58,676 nt of DNA, from positions 1-58,676 of the forward strand of contig NZ_LABX01000047.1 of NCBI RefSeq assembly GCF_001043915.1, given 5' to 3'. A program made the translations under genes and the position numbers. The notes under the pieces are model-generated. The model saw only the letters and a list, made by a program, of their open reading frames with translations. It did not search any database and was not told the DNA's origin. How positions within the stretch are numbered: position 1 is the stretch's first letter; each line of letters opens with the position of its first letter. The stretch is from Methylobacterium aquaticum (GTDB taxonomy: Bacteria; Pseudomonadota; Alphaproteobacteria; Rhizobiales; Beijerinckiaceae). Below are positions 51,961 through 58,676 of the stretch, piece by piece.

Positions 51961-52310
51961 GCGCCGGCGGCATCTCGGTCCACGCCGTCGACGTGGCGGA
52001 GGGCCGCCCGGCCCTCGGCCTCCGGGTCACCCTCGCGATTCTCGACGACGCCGGGCCGCGCCCGGTCGCCGACGGGGTGATCGGCCCGGACGGCACCTTC
52101 GACCACCCGGTGGTACGCGGCGTCGGGATCGGGCCCGGCATCTACGAAGCCGTGTTCCACCTCGGCGACTACTTCATCGCGCGAGGGCAGCCGGGTCCGC
52201 ACTTCCTCGACCGGGTGCCGTTCCGCTTCACCCTCGTGGATGCAGCCGAGCACCATCACCTGCCGCTGAAGTTCACGCGCTTCGGCTACGCCGTATTCCG
52301 CGGCGTGTGA
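51957..52310 (+). CDS. Transthyretin-like / 5-hydroxyisourate hydrolase-like protein with altered signature
   Basis: 117 residues. N-terminal signature GISVHAVDVAEGRPALGLRV keeps His9 of the active site; HHHLPLKFTRFGYAVFRGV forms the C-terminus. In true 5-hydroxyisourate hydrolases the last four residues are Tyr-Arg-Gly-Ser; here they are Phe-Arg-Gly-Val. The Arg of that motif is kept but Tyr and Ser are lost, so activity on hydroxyisourate is doubtful and another ring substrate is possible. It is coupled to an amidase, with no uricase or OHCU decarboxylase near. The 3' end overlaps the convergent GGDEF/EAL gene by 38 bases. Confidence 0.83.
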   Translation: MSAGGISVHAVDVAEGRPALGLRVTLAILDDAGPRPVADGVIGPDGTFDHPVVRGVGIGPGIYEAVFHLGDYFIARGQPGPHFLDRVPFRFTLVDAAEHHHLPLKFTRFGYAVFRGV

Positions 52311-54861
52311 CCGGGCCGGCGAGGACCGGTGCGAGATCGCCGAACGGCACCGGCCGGCCGAGCCAGAACCCCTGCGCCGCGGTGCAGCCCGCCGCCCGGA
52401 CGGCGGCGAGCTGCGCCGGGGTTTCGACGCCCTTGGCGATGACGTCCCGGCCGAGCGCCCGCCCGAGCCCGACGATCGCCCGCAGGAGGTCGGCCTGCTC
52501 CGGGCAGGCCGAGAGCGCCGGATCGAGCTTGATCCGCCCGAAGGGCAGGCGCCTGAGGGCACCGAGGGAGGAGGCACCGGCGCCGAAATCGTCGAGGGCG
52601 AGCCCGATGCCGAGATCCGCGAGGTCCGCGAGCCGCCCGGTCTCCTCCGGGATCGCCCCCTCGGCGATGTCGAGTTCCAGGCTTTCGGGTAGCGTTCCGG
52701 TGGCCGCCAGGGCGGCGCGGAGAGCGGAGGCGAGGCCGTCCTGCCGCAGCGCCGCGCTCGCGACGTTCACCACCATCCGCATCCCCGGAGGCAGCGTTCG
52801 CGCGTCGCGCAGGGCCCTGTTCAGCACCCACTCGCCGAGCGGCACGATCACGCCGGTCTCCTCCGCGAGGCTCAAGAACGCGGCGGGCCCGAGCGGGCCG
52901 CGGTCCGGATGGTTCCAGCGCAGCAGCGCCTCCACCGCCGCGACCCGGCCCCCTGCCAGATCGACGACCGGCTGGTAATGCAGGGTGAACTCGCCGCGCC
53001 GGAGCGCGAGACGCAGGTCGATCTCGCGGCGATGGCGGTCCTGCGCAGCCTGGTCCATGGCGGCGGCGAAGAGCCGGTGGGTGTTGCGTCCCTCCGATTT
53101 CGCCCGGTAGAGCGCGAGGTCGGCCCGTTTGAGCAGGAGGTCGCTGTCGCTCCCATGCTCCGGCGCGACGGCGATGCCGATGCTGACGCCGACCGTCGCC
53201 CGCGGCCCGCCGAGATCCACCGGCTCGCGCAGGGAGGAGATGAGGCGCTCCGCCGTGGCGGCGGCGCTCGCCGCATCGGCCTCGCCGCCGAGCAGGACGG
53301 CGAACTCGTCGCCTCCTAAGCGCGCCGGCAGGTCCTCTTGCCGCAGGGCGGCACGAATCCGCTCCGCCACCGCGCGCAGGAGGGCGTCGCCCGCCGCATG
53401 GCCGAAGGTGTCGTTGACCGCCTTGAACGCATCGAGGTCGAGGTACAGCACGCCGCAGGTCCCGCCATGGCGCCGCACGACGGAGAGGCGCCGGTCGAGG
53501 CTGTCGCGGAACAGGGCCCGGTTCGGCAGCCCGGTCAGGCCGTCATGCCGGGCCATGTGGGCGACCTGCGCGTCCGCGGCCTTGCGGGCGGTGATGTCGG
53601 TGTAGGTGCGGACCGCCCCGCCGGTGGGCAGCGACACCGTGCGGATCTCCAGCACCGTGCCGTTCGGCCGCTCGCGCTCGTAGGTATGGGGGTGGCCGGC
53701 GAGCGGCTCGTGGGCGACCTGCTGGCGCAAGGCGTCGTCGCAGCGCGCGAAATCGCCCCGCGCGATTTGATGGCGCCGCACGTCGTCGAAGGTCGGGCCC
53801 GAGCGCATCAGGTCCGGCGGCAGGTCGAGGAGCGCGATGGCGCGCTCGTTGCAGACCCGCACGATCCCGGCCTCGTCGATCATCATCAGGCCCTGGTCCA
53901 TGTGCTCCAGGGTCGCGTCGAGCAGGGCGGTGCTGGCGCGCAGCTCCGTCTCGGCCCGGTCGATCTCGGTCACGTCCTGGACGCTGCCGAACAGGGCCGC
54001 GACCGCGCCCGCCGCGTCCAGCTCGCAGATGCCGTGCGAGACGACGACCCGGATGTCGCCATCCGCCCGCACGATCCGGGCCCTGAAGGAGAAGCCCTCC
54101 CGACGCTCCCGCGCCTCGGCGACGAGGGCCAGGATCCGCGGGCGATCCTCCGGGTGATAATAGGCGAGGGATTCATCGAGGGTGGCCGCCGGATCGCCCG
54201 GCGCCCGCCCGTGCAGGCGGCAGACCTCGTCCGACCAGGTTACCGCGCCGGAGATGAGATCGGCCCGCCAATGGCCGATCCGGGCCATCCGCTCGGCGAG
54301 CCGCAGGTTGCGGTTGGCCTGGGCCAGGGCCTCCTCGCTCGCCCGCCGGCGCCGGGCCTCGGTCTCGCTGGCGATGCGGGCCTCGGAGTGCCGCAGCTGC
54401 GCCACCACGATGGCCGCCAAATCCGCGAGCTGCGCGGTCTCGGCCTCCGAGAGCCGCCGCGGGACGGTGTCGCCGAGGCACAGGGTGCCGAGGGCCAGGC
54501 CGGGCCGGAGCACCAGCGGCACGCCGGCATAGAACCGCACCCCCGAAGGGCCCGTCACGAGGGCGATGTCACGGAATCGCGGATCGTCCGCCGCGTCCTC
54601 GACCATCAGGAGCGCGTCGCTCAAGATGGCACGGTGGCAGAAGGCGGCATCCCGGGCGGTGGGGCCGAAGGTGATGCCGGAGGACGCCTTGCACCACAGC
54701 CTTTCGGCATCGACCAGCGAGATCCACGCATAGGGAACCCGGAACAGCGTGCGGGCAAGCCGGCAGACCGCGTCGAAATGGGCCTCCGGGGCCGTGTCGA
54801 GGAGGCCGAGGGCGTGCAGGGCGGAGAGGCGTTCGGCCTCCCGGTCGGGACGAGGGTGCAT
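52273..54861 (-). CDS. GAF-PAS-PAS-GGDEF-EAL cyclic-di-GMP signalling protein with a diverged EAL domain
   Basis: 862 residues from ATG 54861; a longer frame to 55089 lacks support. Order: GAF (about 10-155, YAWISLVDAERLWCKASSGI), PAS (about 185-310, GHWRADLISGAVTWSDEVCR), PAS (about 315-430, MDQGLMMIDEAGIVRVCNER), GGDEF (about 435-600, intact active loop in ARLGGDEFAVLL) and EAL (about 610-860). The EAL signature is EALLRW, but other conserved blocks differ: LELDIAEGAI for the usual LEITES, GAGASSL for GTGYSSL and IAKGVET for AEGVET, with Lys replacing an acidic residue. The cyclase probably works; phosphodiesterase activity is doubtful. It senses an unknown ligand. Confidence 0.88.
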   Translation of the reverse strand: MHPRPDREAERLSALHALGLLDTAPEAHFDAVCRLARTLFRVPYAWISLVDAERLWCKASSGITFGPTARDAAFCHRAILSDALLMVEDAADDPRFRDIALVTGPSGVRFYAGVPLVLRPGLALGTLCLGDTVPRRLSEAETAQLADLAAIVVAQLRHSEARIASETEARRRRASEEALAQANRNLRLAERMARIGHWRADLISGAVTWSDEVCRLHGRAPGDPAATLDESLAYYHPEDRPRILALVAEARERREGFSFRARIVRADGDIRVVVSHGICELDAAGAVAALFGSVQDVTEIDRAETELRASTALLDATLEHMDQGLMMIDEAGIVRVCNERAIALLDLPPDLMRSGPTFDDVRRHQIARGDFARCDDALRQQVAHEPLAGHPHTYERERPNGTVLEIRTVSLPTGGAVRTYTDITARKAADAQVAHMARHDGLTGLPNRALFRDSLDRRLSVVRRHGGTCGVLYLDLDAFKAVNDTFGHAAGDALLRAVAERIRAALRQEDLPARLGGDEFAVLLGGEADAASAAATAERLISSLREPVDLGGPRATVGVSIGIAVAPEHGSDSDLLLKRADLALYRAKSEGRNTHRLFAAAMDQAAQDRHRREIDLRLALRRGEFTLHYQPVVDLAGGRVAAVEALLRWNHPDRGPLGPAAFLSLAEETGVIVPLGEWVLNRALRDARTLPPGMRMVVNVASAALRQDGLASALRAALAATGTLPESLELDIAEGAIPEETGRLADLADLGIGLALDDFGAGASSLGALRRLPFGRIKLDPALSACPEQADLLRAIVGLGRALGRDVIAKGVETPAQLAAVRAAGCTAAQGFWLGRPVPFGDLAPVLAGPVTRRGIRRSRSA

Positions 54862-55157
54862 CGCGACGCTCCTTGCCGGCGGGTCGGCGCGGGAACGCCA
54901 AGCGGTTATTGACACGACGCTAGAAACGTTAAGCAGTCGTTGAAACGCGGCTGCCGCCCCCTGTCCCGGTGAACAAGTCAACAGAGGGCGATCGTCGTGT
55001 GTTGCAATGCAATGACGTGACGATACAGGGCACTCTTTTTTCCGGCGCAATGAGCTCCGGTTGAACGGGCAAGGACTATGGTCTTCCAATGCGCCGCCGT
55101 CGTTCTACGAGGAGCGGTCGCCATGCCCCGCCACGTCGAACCGGATCGCCGCCGCCG
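54862..55157. other. Intergenic region upstream of the GGDEF/EAL gene
   Basis: 296 bases between two minus-strand genes. A locally AT-richer stretch around 54905-54950 and another near 55010-55045 may carry the promoter of the GGDEF gene. No RNA gene or repeat copy is seen. Confidence 0.35.
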
Positions 55158-56288
55158 TCACGCCGTGAGCGCCCGGCTGATCACGATGCGCTGGACGTCG
55201 CTGGTGCCCTCGTAGATCTGGCACACCCGCACGTCGCGGTAGATTTGCTCGACCGGGTAATCGGCGAGATAGCCATAGCCGCCATGGATCTGGATCGCGT
55301 CGGAGCAGACGCCCTCCGCCATCTCGGAGGCGAAGAGCTTGGCCATCGCCGCCTCCTTGAGACAGGGCTGCCCGGCATCCCGCAGGCGTGCGGCGTTCAG
55401 CACCAGGAGGCGCGCGGCCTCGATCCGCGTCGCCATGTCGGCGAGCCGGAAGGCGACCGCCTGGTGCCGGTCGATCGTCTGCCCGAAGGTCTCGCGCTCG
55501 CCCGCGTAAGCCAGGGCCGCCTCAAAGGCCGCGCGGGCCATCCCGACCGCCTGGGCGGCGATGCCGATGCGGCCGCCCTCGAGGTTCGAGAGCGCGATCC
55601 TCAACCCCTCGCCCTCCTGGCCGAGCATCAGGTCGGGAGTGAGTTCCATCTCCTCGAACACGATCTGCGCCGTGTCCGAGCAGCGCTGCCCGAGCTTGTG
55701 CTCGATGCGCGCCACCGTGTAGCCCGGGGTCTTGGTCGGCACGATGAAGGCCGAGATGCCGCGCTTGCCCGCATCCGGATCCGTCACCGCGAACACGATG
55801 GCGAGGTCGGCATTCGCCCCCGAGGTGATGAACTGCTTGGTGCCCGAGAGCACCCAGCCATTGCCGGAGCGCCGCGCCCGGGTCTTGAGGGCGGCGGCGT
55901 CCGAGCCGGCGCCGGGCTCGGTCAGGCAGAAGGCGCCGAGCTGCTCGCCGCGGGCCAGCGGCCCCAGGAAGCGCGCCTTCTGCTCGTCGCTGCCGAACTT
56001 CAGGATCGGCATGCAGCCGACCGAGTTGTGGACGCTCATCACCGTCGAGACCGCGCCGTCGCCGGCCGCCACCTCCTCGATGGCGAGCGCGTAGGCGACG
56101 TGGTCGGCGGCGGCCCCGCCATGGTCCTCCGGCACCAGCATGCCCATGAAGCCGAGCGCACCCATCTCGGCGATCGCCTCGCGGGGAAAGCGCGCCTCCC
56201 GGTCCCACTCGGCCGAGAACGGCTTCAAGCGCTCCTGCGCGAAGCTGCGCGCGGTGTCGCGGATCAGGATCTGGTCGTCGGTCAGCAT
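55158..56288 (-). CDS. Acyl-CoA dehydrogenase
   Basis: 376 residues from ATG 56288 ([20 protein letters not shown]). FAD and substrate signatures: [40 protein letters not shown], the dimer region [40 protein letters not shown], and catalytic Glu in [20 protein letters not shown]. The position of Glu fits short/branched-chain dehydrogenases. It oxidises an acyl-CoA to the enoyl-CoA, passing electrons to ETF. The next genes (SDR and CoA-transferase) indicate a short fatty-acid or branched-chain acid module. It is 38 bases downstream of the SDR gene. Confidence 0.94.
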   Translation of the reverse strand: MLTDDQILIRDTARSFAQERLKPFSAEWDREARFPREAIAEMGALGFMGMLVPEDHGGAAADHVAYALAIEEVAAGDGAVSTVMSVHNSVGCMPILKFGSDEQKARFLGPLARGEQLGAFCLTEPGAGSDAAALKTRARRSGNGWVLSGTKQFITSGANADLAIVFAVTDPDAGKRGISAFIVPTKTPGYTVARIEHKLGQRCSDTAQIVFEEMELTPDLMLGQEGEGLRIALSNLEGGRIGIAAQAVGMARAAFEAALAYAGERETFGQTIDRHQAVAFRLADMATRIEAARLLVLNAARLRDAGQPCLKEAAMAKLFASEMAEGVCSDAIQIHGGYGYLADYPVEQIYRDVRVCQIYEGTSDVQRIVISRALTA

Positions 56289-56326
56289 CGCGCGGGTCCC
56301 CTCATTGCGCCCTCCACCGTGGCCCG

Positions 56327-57088
56327 TCACTTCGGCTGCATGCGCAGGGCACCGTCGAGGCGGATGACCTCGCCGTTGAGCATCGGGTTGTCGATGATCG
56401 CCATCGCAAGCCTGGCGTATTCCTCCGGCTTGCCCAGCCGCGAGGGGAACGGCACGGCGGCGCCGAGCGAATCCTGCACCTCCGGCGGCAGGCCGCGCAG
56501 CATCGGCGTCTCGAAGATGCCGGGCGCGATGGCGCAGACCCGGATCCCGGACGGCGCGAATTCCCGCGCCGCCGGCAGGGTCAGGCCGACGATGCCGGCC
56601 TTCGACGAGGCGTAGGCCGCCTGTCCCACCTGGCCCTCATAGGCCGCGACCGAGGCGGTCGAGATGATGACCCCCCGCTCGCCCCCCTCCAGCGGATCGA
56701 GCGCCAGCGCACCCGCCGCCACCAGGCGCATCAGGTTGAAGCTGCCGATCAGGTTGACCTGGATCACCTTGGCGTAGGCCGCGAGGTCGAGCGGGCCGTT
56801 GCGGCCGACGATCCGGCCGGCGGTCGCGACGCCGGCGCAATTGACCAGGATGCGGGCGGGCCCATGCGCCTCTGCCGCCCGGGCGACCGCCGCCTCGGCG
56901 CTGGCCGCGTCACCGACGTCGCAGGCGAGGGCGAGGCCACCGATCTCACCGGCGACCTCGACGGCGGCGCCCTCGTTGAGATCGAGGAGCGCGACCTGCG
57001 CGCCCGCCGCCGCCAGCGCCCGGCCGGTCGCCGCGCCCAGGCCCGATCCGCCGCCCGTCACGATGGCCGCTACGCCGTTGACCTTCAT
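56327..57088 (-). CDS. Short-chain dehydrogenase, 3-hydroxyacyl-CoA dehydrogenase type II-like
   Basis: 253 residues from ATG 57088. NAD site [20 protein letters not shown] (TGxxxGxG), NAG-like [10 protein letters not shown], catalytic Ser/Tyr/Lys in [20 protein letters not shown] followed by ASSKAGI, then [16 protein letters not shown]. The PGIFETPML and [15 protein letters not shown] segments are characteristic of HSD17B10/FabG-like 3-hydroxyacyl-CoA dehydrogenases of isoleucine and branched-chain oxidation. It would oxidise the hydroxyacyl-CoA made downstream of the neighbouring dehydrogenase. It heads the two-gene operon and is divergent from the CoA-transferase. Confidence 0.92.
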   Translation of the reverse strand: MKVNGVAAIVTGGGSGLGAATGRALAAAGAQVALLDLNEGAAVEVAGEIGGLALACDVGDAASAEAAVARAAEAHGPARILVNCAGVATAGRIVGRNGPLDLAAYAKVIQVNLIGSFNLMRLVAAGALALDPLEGGERGVIISTASVAAYEGQVGQAAYASSKAGIVGLTLPAAREFAPSGIRVCAIAPGIFETPMLRGLPPEVQDSLGAAVPFPSRLGKPEEYARLAMAIIDNPMLNGEVIRLDGALRMQPK

Positions 57089-57307
57089 GCGATTCCTCCC
57101 CGATCCTCGCCCCCACTCGACCGGTGGGTGGCGGACCTTCCCGCATCCGCCGATCCCGTCCCCCCCTGACGAGGGGCGAGCCGGTCTGCTAGGCGGAAAG
57201 GCGCCCAGAGGCCCATCGCTATGGATCGGGCCGGGCATCGTCAAGGCGGCGCTGCCTTAAGCAATAACAGCCATCGGATCACCGGGGCGGAAGGGGGAGG
57301 ACGAGGC

Positions 57308-58414
57308 ATGAACCCAGCCGGGCAGGGCGGGCCGCTCGCGGGCCTGCGCATCGTCGAATTCGCCGGGATCGGCCCCGGCCCCTTCGCCGCCATGCTGCTC
57401 GCCGACATGGGCGCCGAACTGGTCCGGCTCGACCGGCCCGGCGGCAGCGATCCCTACTCGAAGAATGTCGTGTCGCGCGGACGGCCGACCGTGACGGTCG
57501 ACCTGAAGGACCCGGCCGACCTCGCCGGCACCCTCGCGCTCCTGGAGACAGCCGATGCCCTGATCGAGGGGTTCCGGCCGGGCGTGATGGAGCGGCTCGG
57601 CCTCGGGCCGGACGCGGTGCTCGCCCGCAATCCGCGCCTCGTCTACGGCCGCATGACCGGCTGGGGCCAGGACGGCCCGCTGGCCGGGGCCGCCGGGCAC
57701 GACATCACCTATCTGGCAATCACCGGCGCGCTCGCGGCGATCGGACCGGCGGAGCGCCCTGTCCCGCCCCTCAACCTCGTGGGCGATTACGGCGGCGGCT
57801 CGCTCTATCTGGTGGCGGGCATCCTCGCCGGTCTGCTCTCCGCCGGCCGCACCGGGCACGGCCAGGTCGTCGATGCGGCGATCTGCGACGGCGCCGCCTC
57901 CCTGATGGCGATGTTCTCGGAGCTGGCCTCGCAAGGGCGCTGGAGCGACCGGCGCGAGGCGAACCTGCTCGATGGCGGCGCACCCTGGTACCGGACCTAT
58001 GCCTGCCGCGATGGCAAGCACATCGCCCTCGGACCGCTCGAACCGCACTTCTACGCGCTCTTCCGCCGCCTCACTGGCCTCGACGCCGACCCGGATTTCG
58101 ACCGCCGCGACGATCCGGACGCTTGGCCCTTGCTGCGGCGCAAGCTGGACGCCCTGTTCGCCCAGAGGACGCGAGACGAGTGGTGTCGCCTCCTCGAAGG
58201 GACAGATGCCTGCGTGGCGCCCGTCCTCATCCTCACCGAGGCAGCCGACCATCCGCACCTCGTGGCGCGGCAGACCTTCGTCACGGTCGACGATACGGTC
58301 CAGCCCGCCCCGGCGCCCCGGTTCTCCCGCACGCCCTCGGCGATTCGGCCTCCATCTGGACCGCTCACCCTCTCCGAAGCGGTCGCCCGCTGGAGAGGGG
58401 AGGGGCATTTTTAA
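57308..58414 (+). CDS. CaiB/BaiF-family CoA-transferase, alpha-methylacyl-CoA racemase-like
   Basis: 368 residues from ATG 57308 with GGGGGAGGA upstream. Family marks: [102 protein letters not shown] and [20 protein letters not shown]. The [11 protein letters not shown] segment contains the His/Asp pair used for proton exchange in alpha-methylacyl-CoA racemase. It would invert 2-methylacyl-CoA so that the acyl-CoA dehydrogenase next door can act on it. It is divergent from the SDR/dehydrogenase operon. The gene ends 24 bases before the rRNA promoter. Confidence 0.9.
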   Translation: MNPAGQGGPLAGLRIVEFAGIGPGPFAAMLLADMGAELVRLDRPGGSDPYSKNVVSRGRPTVTVDLKDPADLAGTLALLETADALIEGFRPGVMERLGLGPDAVLARNPRLVYGRMTGWGQDGPLAGAAGHDITYLAITGALAAIGPAERPVPPLNLVGDYGGGSLYLVAGILAGLLSAGRTGHGQVVDAAICDGAASLMAMFSELASQGRWSDRREANLLDGGAPWYRTYACRDGKHIALGPLEPHFYALFRRLTGLDADPDFDRRDDPDAWPLLRRKLDALFAQRTRDEWCRLLEGTDACVAPVLILTEAADHPHLVARQTFVTVDDTVQPAPAPRFSRTPSAIRPPSGPLTLSEAVARWRGEGHF

Positions 58415-58437
58415 AAGCTGAGCCGGAAAAACGAGTG

Positions 58438-58466
58438 TTGACGATCCCGGAAACCGGGCCTATACG
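58438..58466 (+). promoter_or_regulatory. Strong sigma-70-type promoter, probably of a ribosomal RNA operon
   Basis: -35 TTGACG (58438-58443) and -10 TATACG (58461-58466) separated by 17 bases, with a GC-rich spacer (CCCGG-AAA-CCGGG) between. It is the best -35/-10 match noticed in the window and is followed by an rRNA-type leader. Confidence 0.65.
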
Positions 58467-58676
58467 ACCACCCATCGGCGCCGGCCGCTCCCGCGGACCG
58501 GCCGCTGAAACGTCTTCTGGACAGTCTGGGCTGGCAAGCCTGACCTTGGTCAGGCGCCGGTCCTGTTGTTGCCGATGATGCCCGGTTTCGGCCGGATCGC
58601 TCTTTGACAAGTTCATACGAGAAAGAGAAGCGTGGACGGCGTCGTCCCTGCGGATCGGTTTCTTCGGAGCCGGTCA
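58467..58676 (+). promoter_or_regulatory. Ribosomal RNA operon leader with boxA; 16S gene lies beyond the window
   Basis: GCTCTTTGACA at 58599-58609 is a boxA antitermination element (consensus TGCTCTTTAACA), followed by the AGAAAGAGAAGCGTGGACGG text usual before 16S rRNA in Methylobacteriaceae. The mature 16S start is not reached before base 58676. Confidence 0.65.

Overview
The window is about 58.7 kb of very GC-rich chromosomal DNA from an alphaproteobacterium. The protein flavour points to Methylobacterium or a close relative in the Hyphomicrobiales: a MucR/Ros regulator, a type III PLP ornithine decarboxylase with a long leader, Ala/Arg-rich proteins, a possible EcfG-type promoter and Rhizobiales-type intergenic palindromes. 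The genus is inferred, not proven. Genes are dense and many overlap by ATGA or similar.

Layout. 1-2.6 kb: methionine importer metN (5' end cut by the window edge), metI, metQ. 2.7-9.0 kb: small secreted or hypothetical genes, a KefC/YbaL antiporter, a DUF2147 protein and a MucR-like regulator that has lost zinc ligands, separated by copies of an interspersed palindromic repeat. 9.3-10.7 kb: a CheY-like receiver coupled to a Crp/Fnr regulator behind an AT-rich palindrome. 10.7-31.4 kb: mostly core genes (xthA, a ceramidase-like membrane protein, homoserine dehydrogenase, glpX, ornithine decarboxylase, an OpgG/OpgD glucan protein, topA, pyrB, a dihydroorotase-like gene that lacks the metal histidines, plsY, dprA, a TrmN6-like methylase, a polyprenyl diphosphate synthase). 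A DUF559 nuclease-like gene sits inside the pyrB-pyrC region beside a long inverted repeat. 31.4-35 kb: an SGNH-like membrane protein, tRNA-Lys(UUU), then a strikingly AT-rich patch with a left-handed beta-helix acetyltransferase and an IS5-like remnant; this looks like a small acquired island next to the tRNA.

35-44 kb: a two-gene ABC exporter, an orphan family 5 solute-binding protein paired with an amidase, a GDSL/SGNH hydrolase, an iron-dependent alcohol dehydrogenase and an Asp/Glu-racemase-superfamily protein with only one of the two expected cysteines. 43.8-45.7 kb: a 144-bp MITE-like element abuts an apparently intact IS200/IS605-family element (TnpA plus TnpB, with hairpin ends). The right end of this IS supplies the last codons of a GntR/FCD regulator. 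45.7-52.3 kb: that regulator, a PotABCD-like ABC operon and a divergent amidase plus transthyretin-like gene form a coherent candidate uptake-and-hydrolysis locus for a nitrogenous compound. 52.3-58.4 kb: a GAF-PAS-PAS-GGDEF-EAL protein and an acyl-CoA module (dehydrogenase, short-chain dehydrogenase, CaiB/BaiF CoA-transferase/racemase). The window ends in what looks like the promoter, leader and boxA of a ribosomal RNA operon whose 16S gene lies just beyond the edge.

The least ordinary material is the repeat landscape (an ATACCA...TGGTAT family with five copies, a second palindromic family with four, one MITE, one IS605), the ABC/amidase/transthyretin locus, and several proteins whose catalytic or metal-binding residues have changed.
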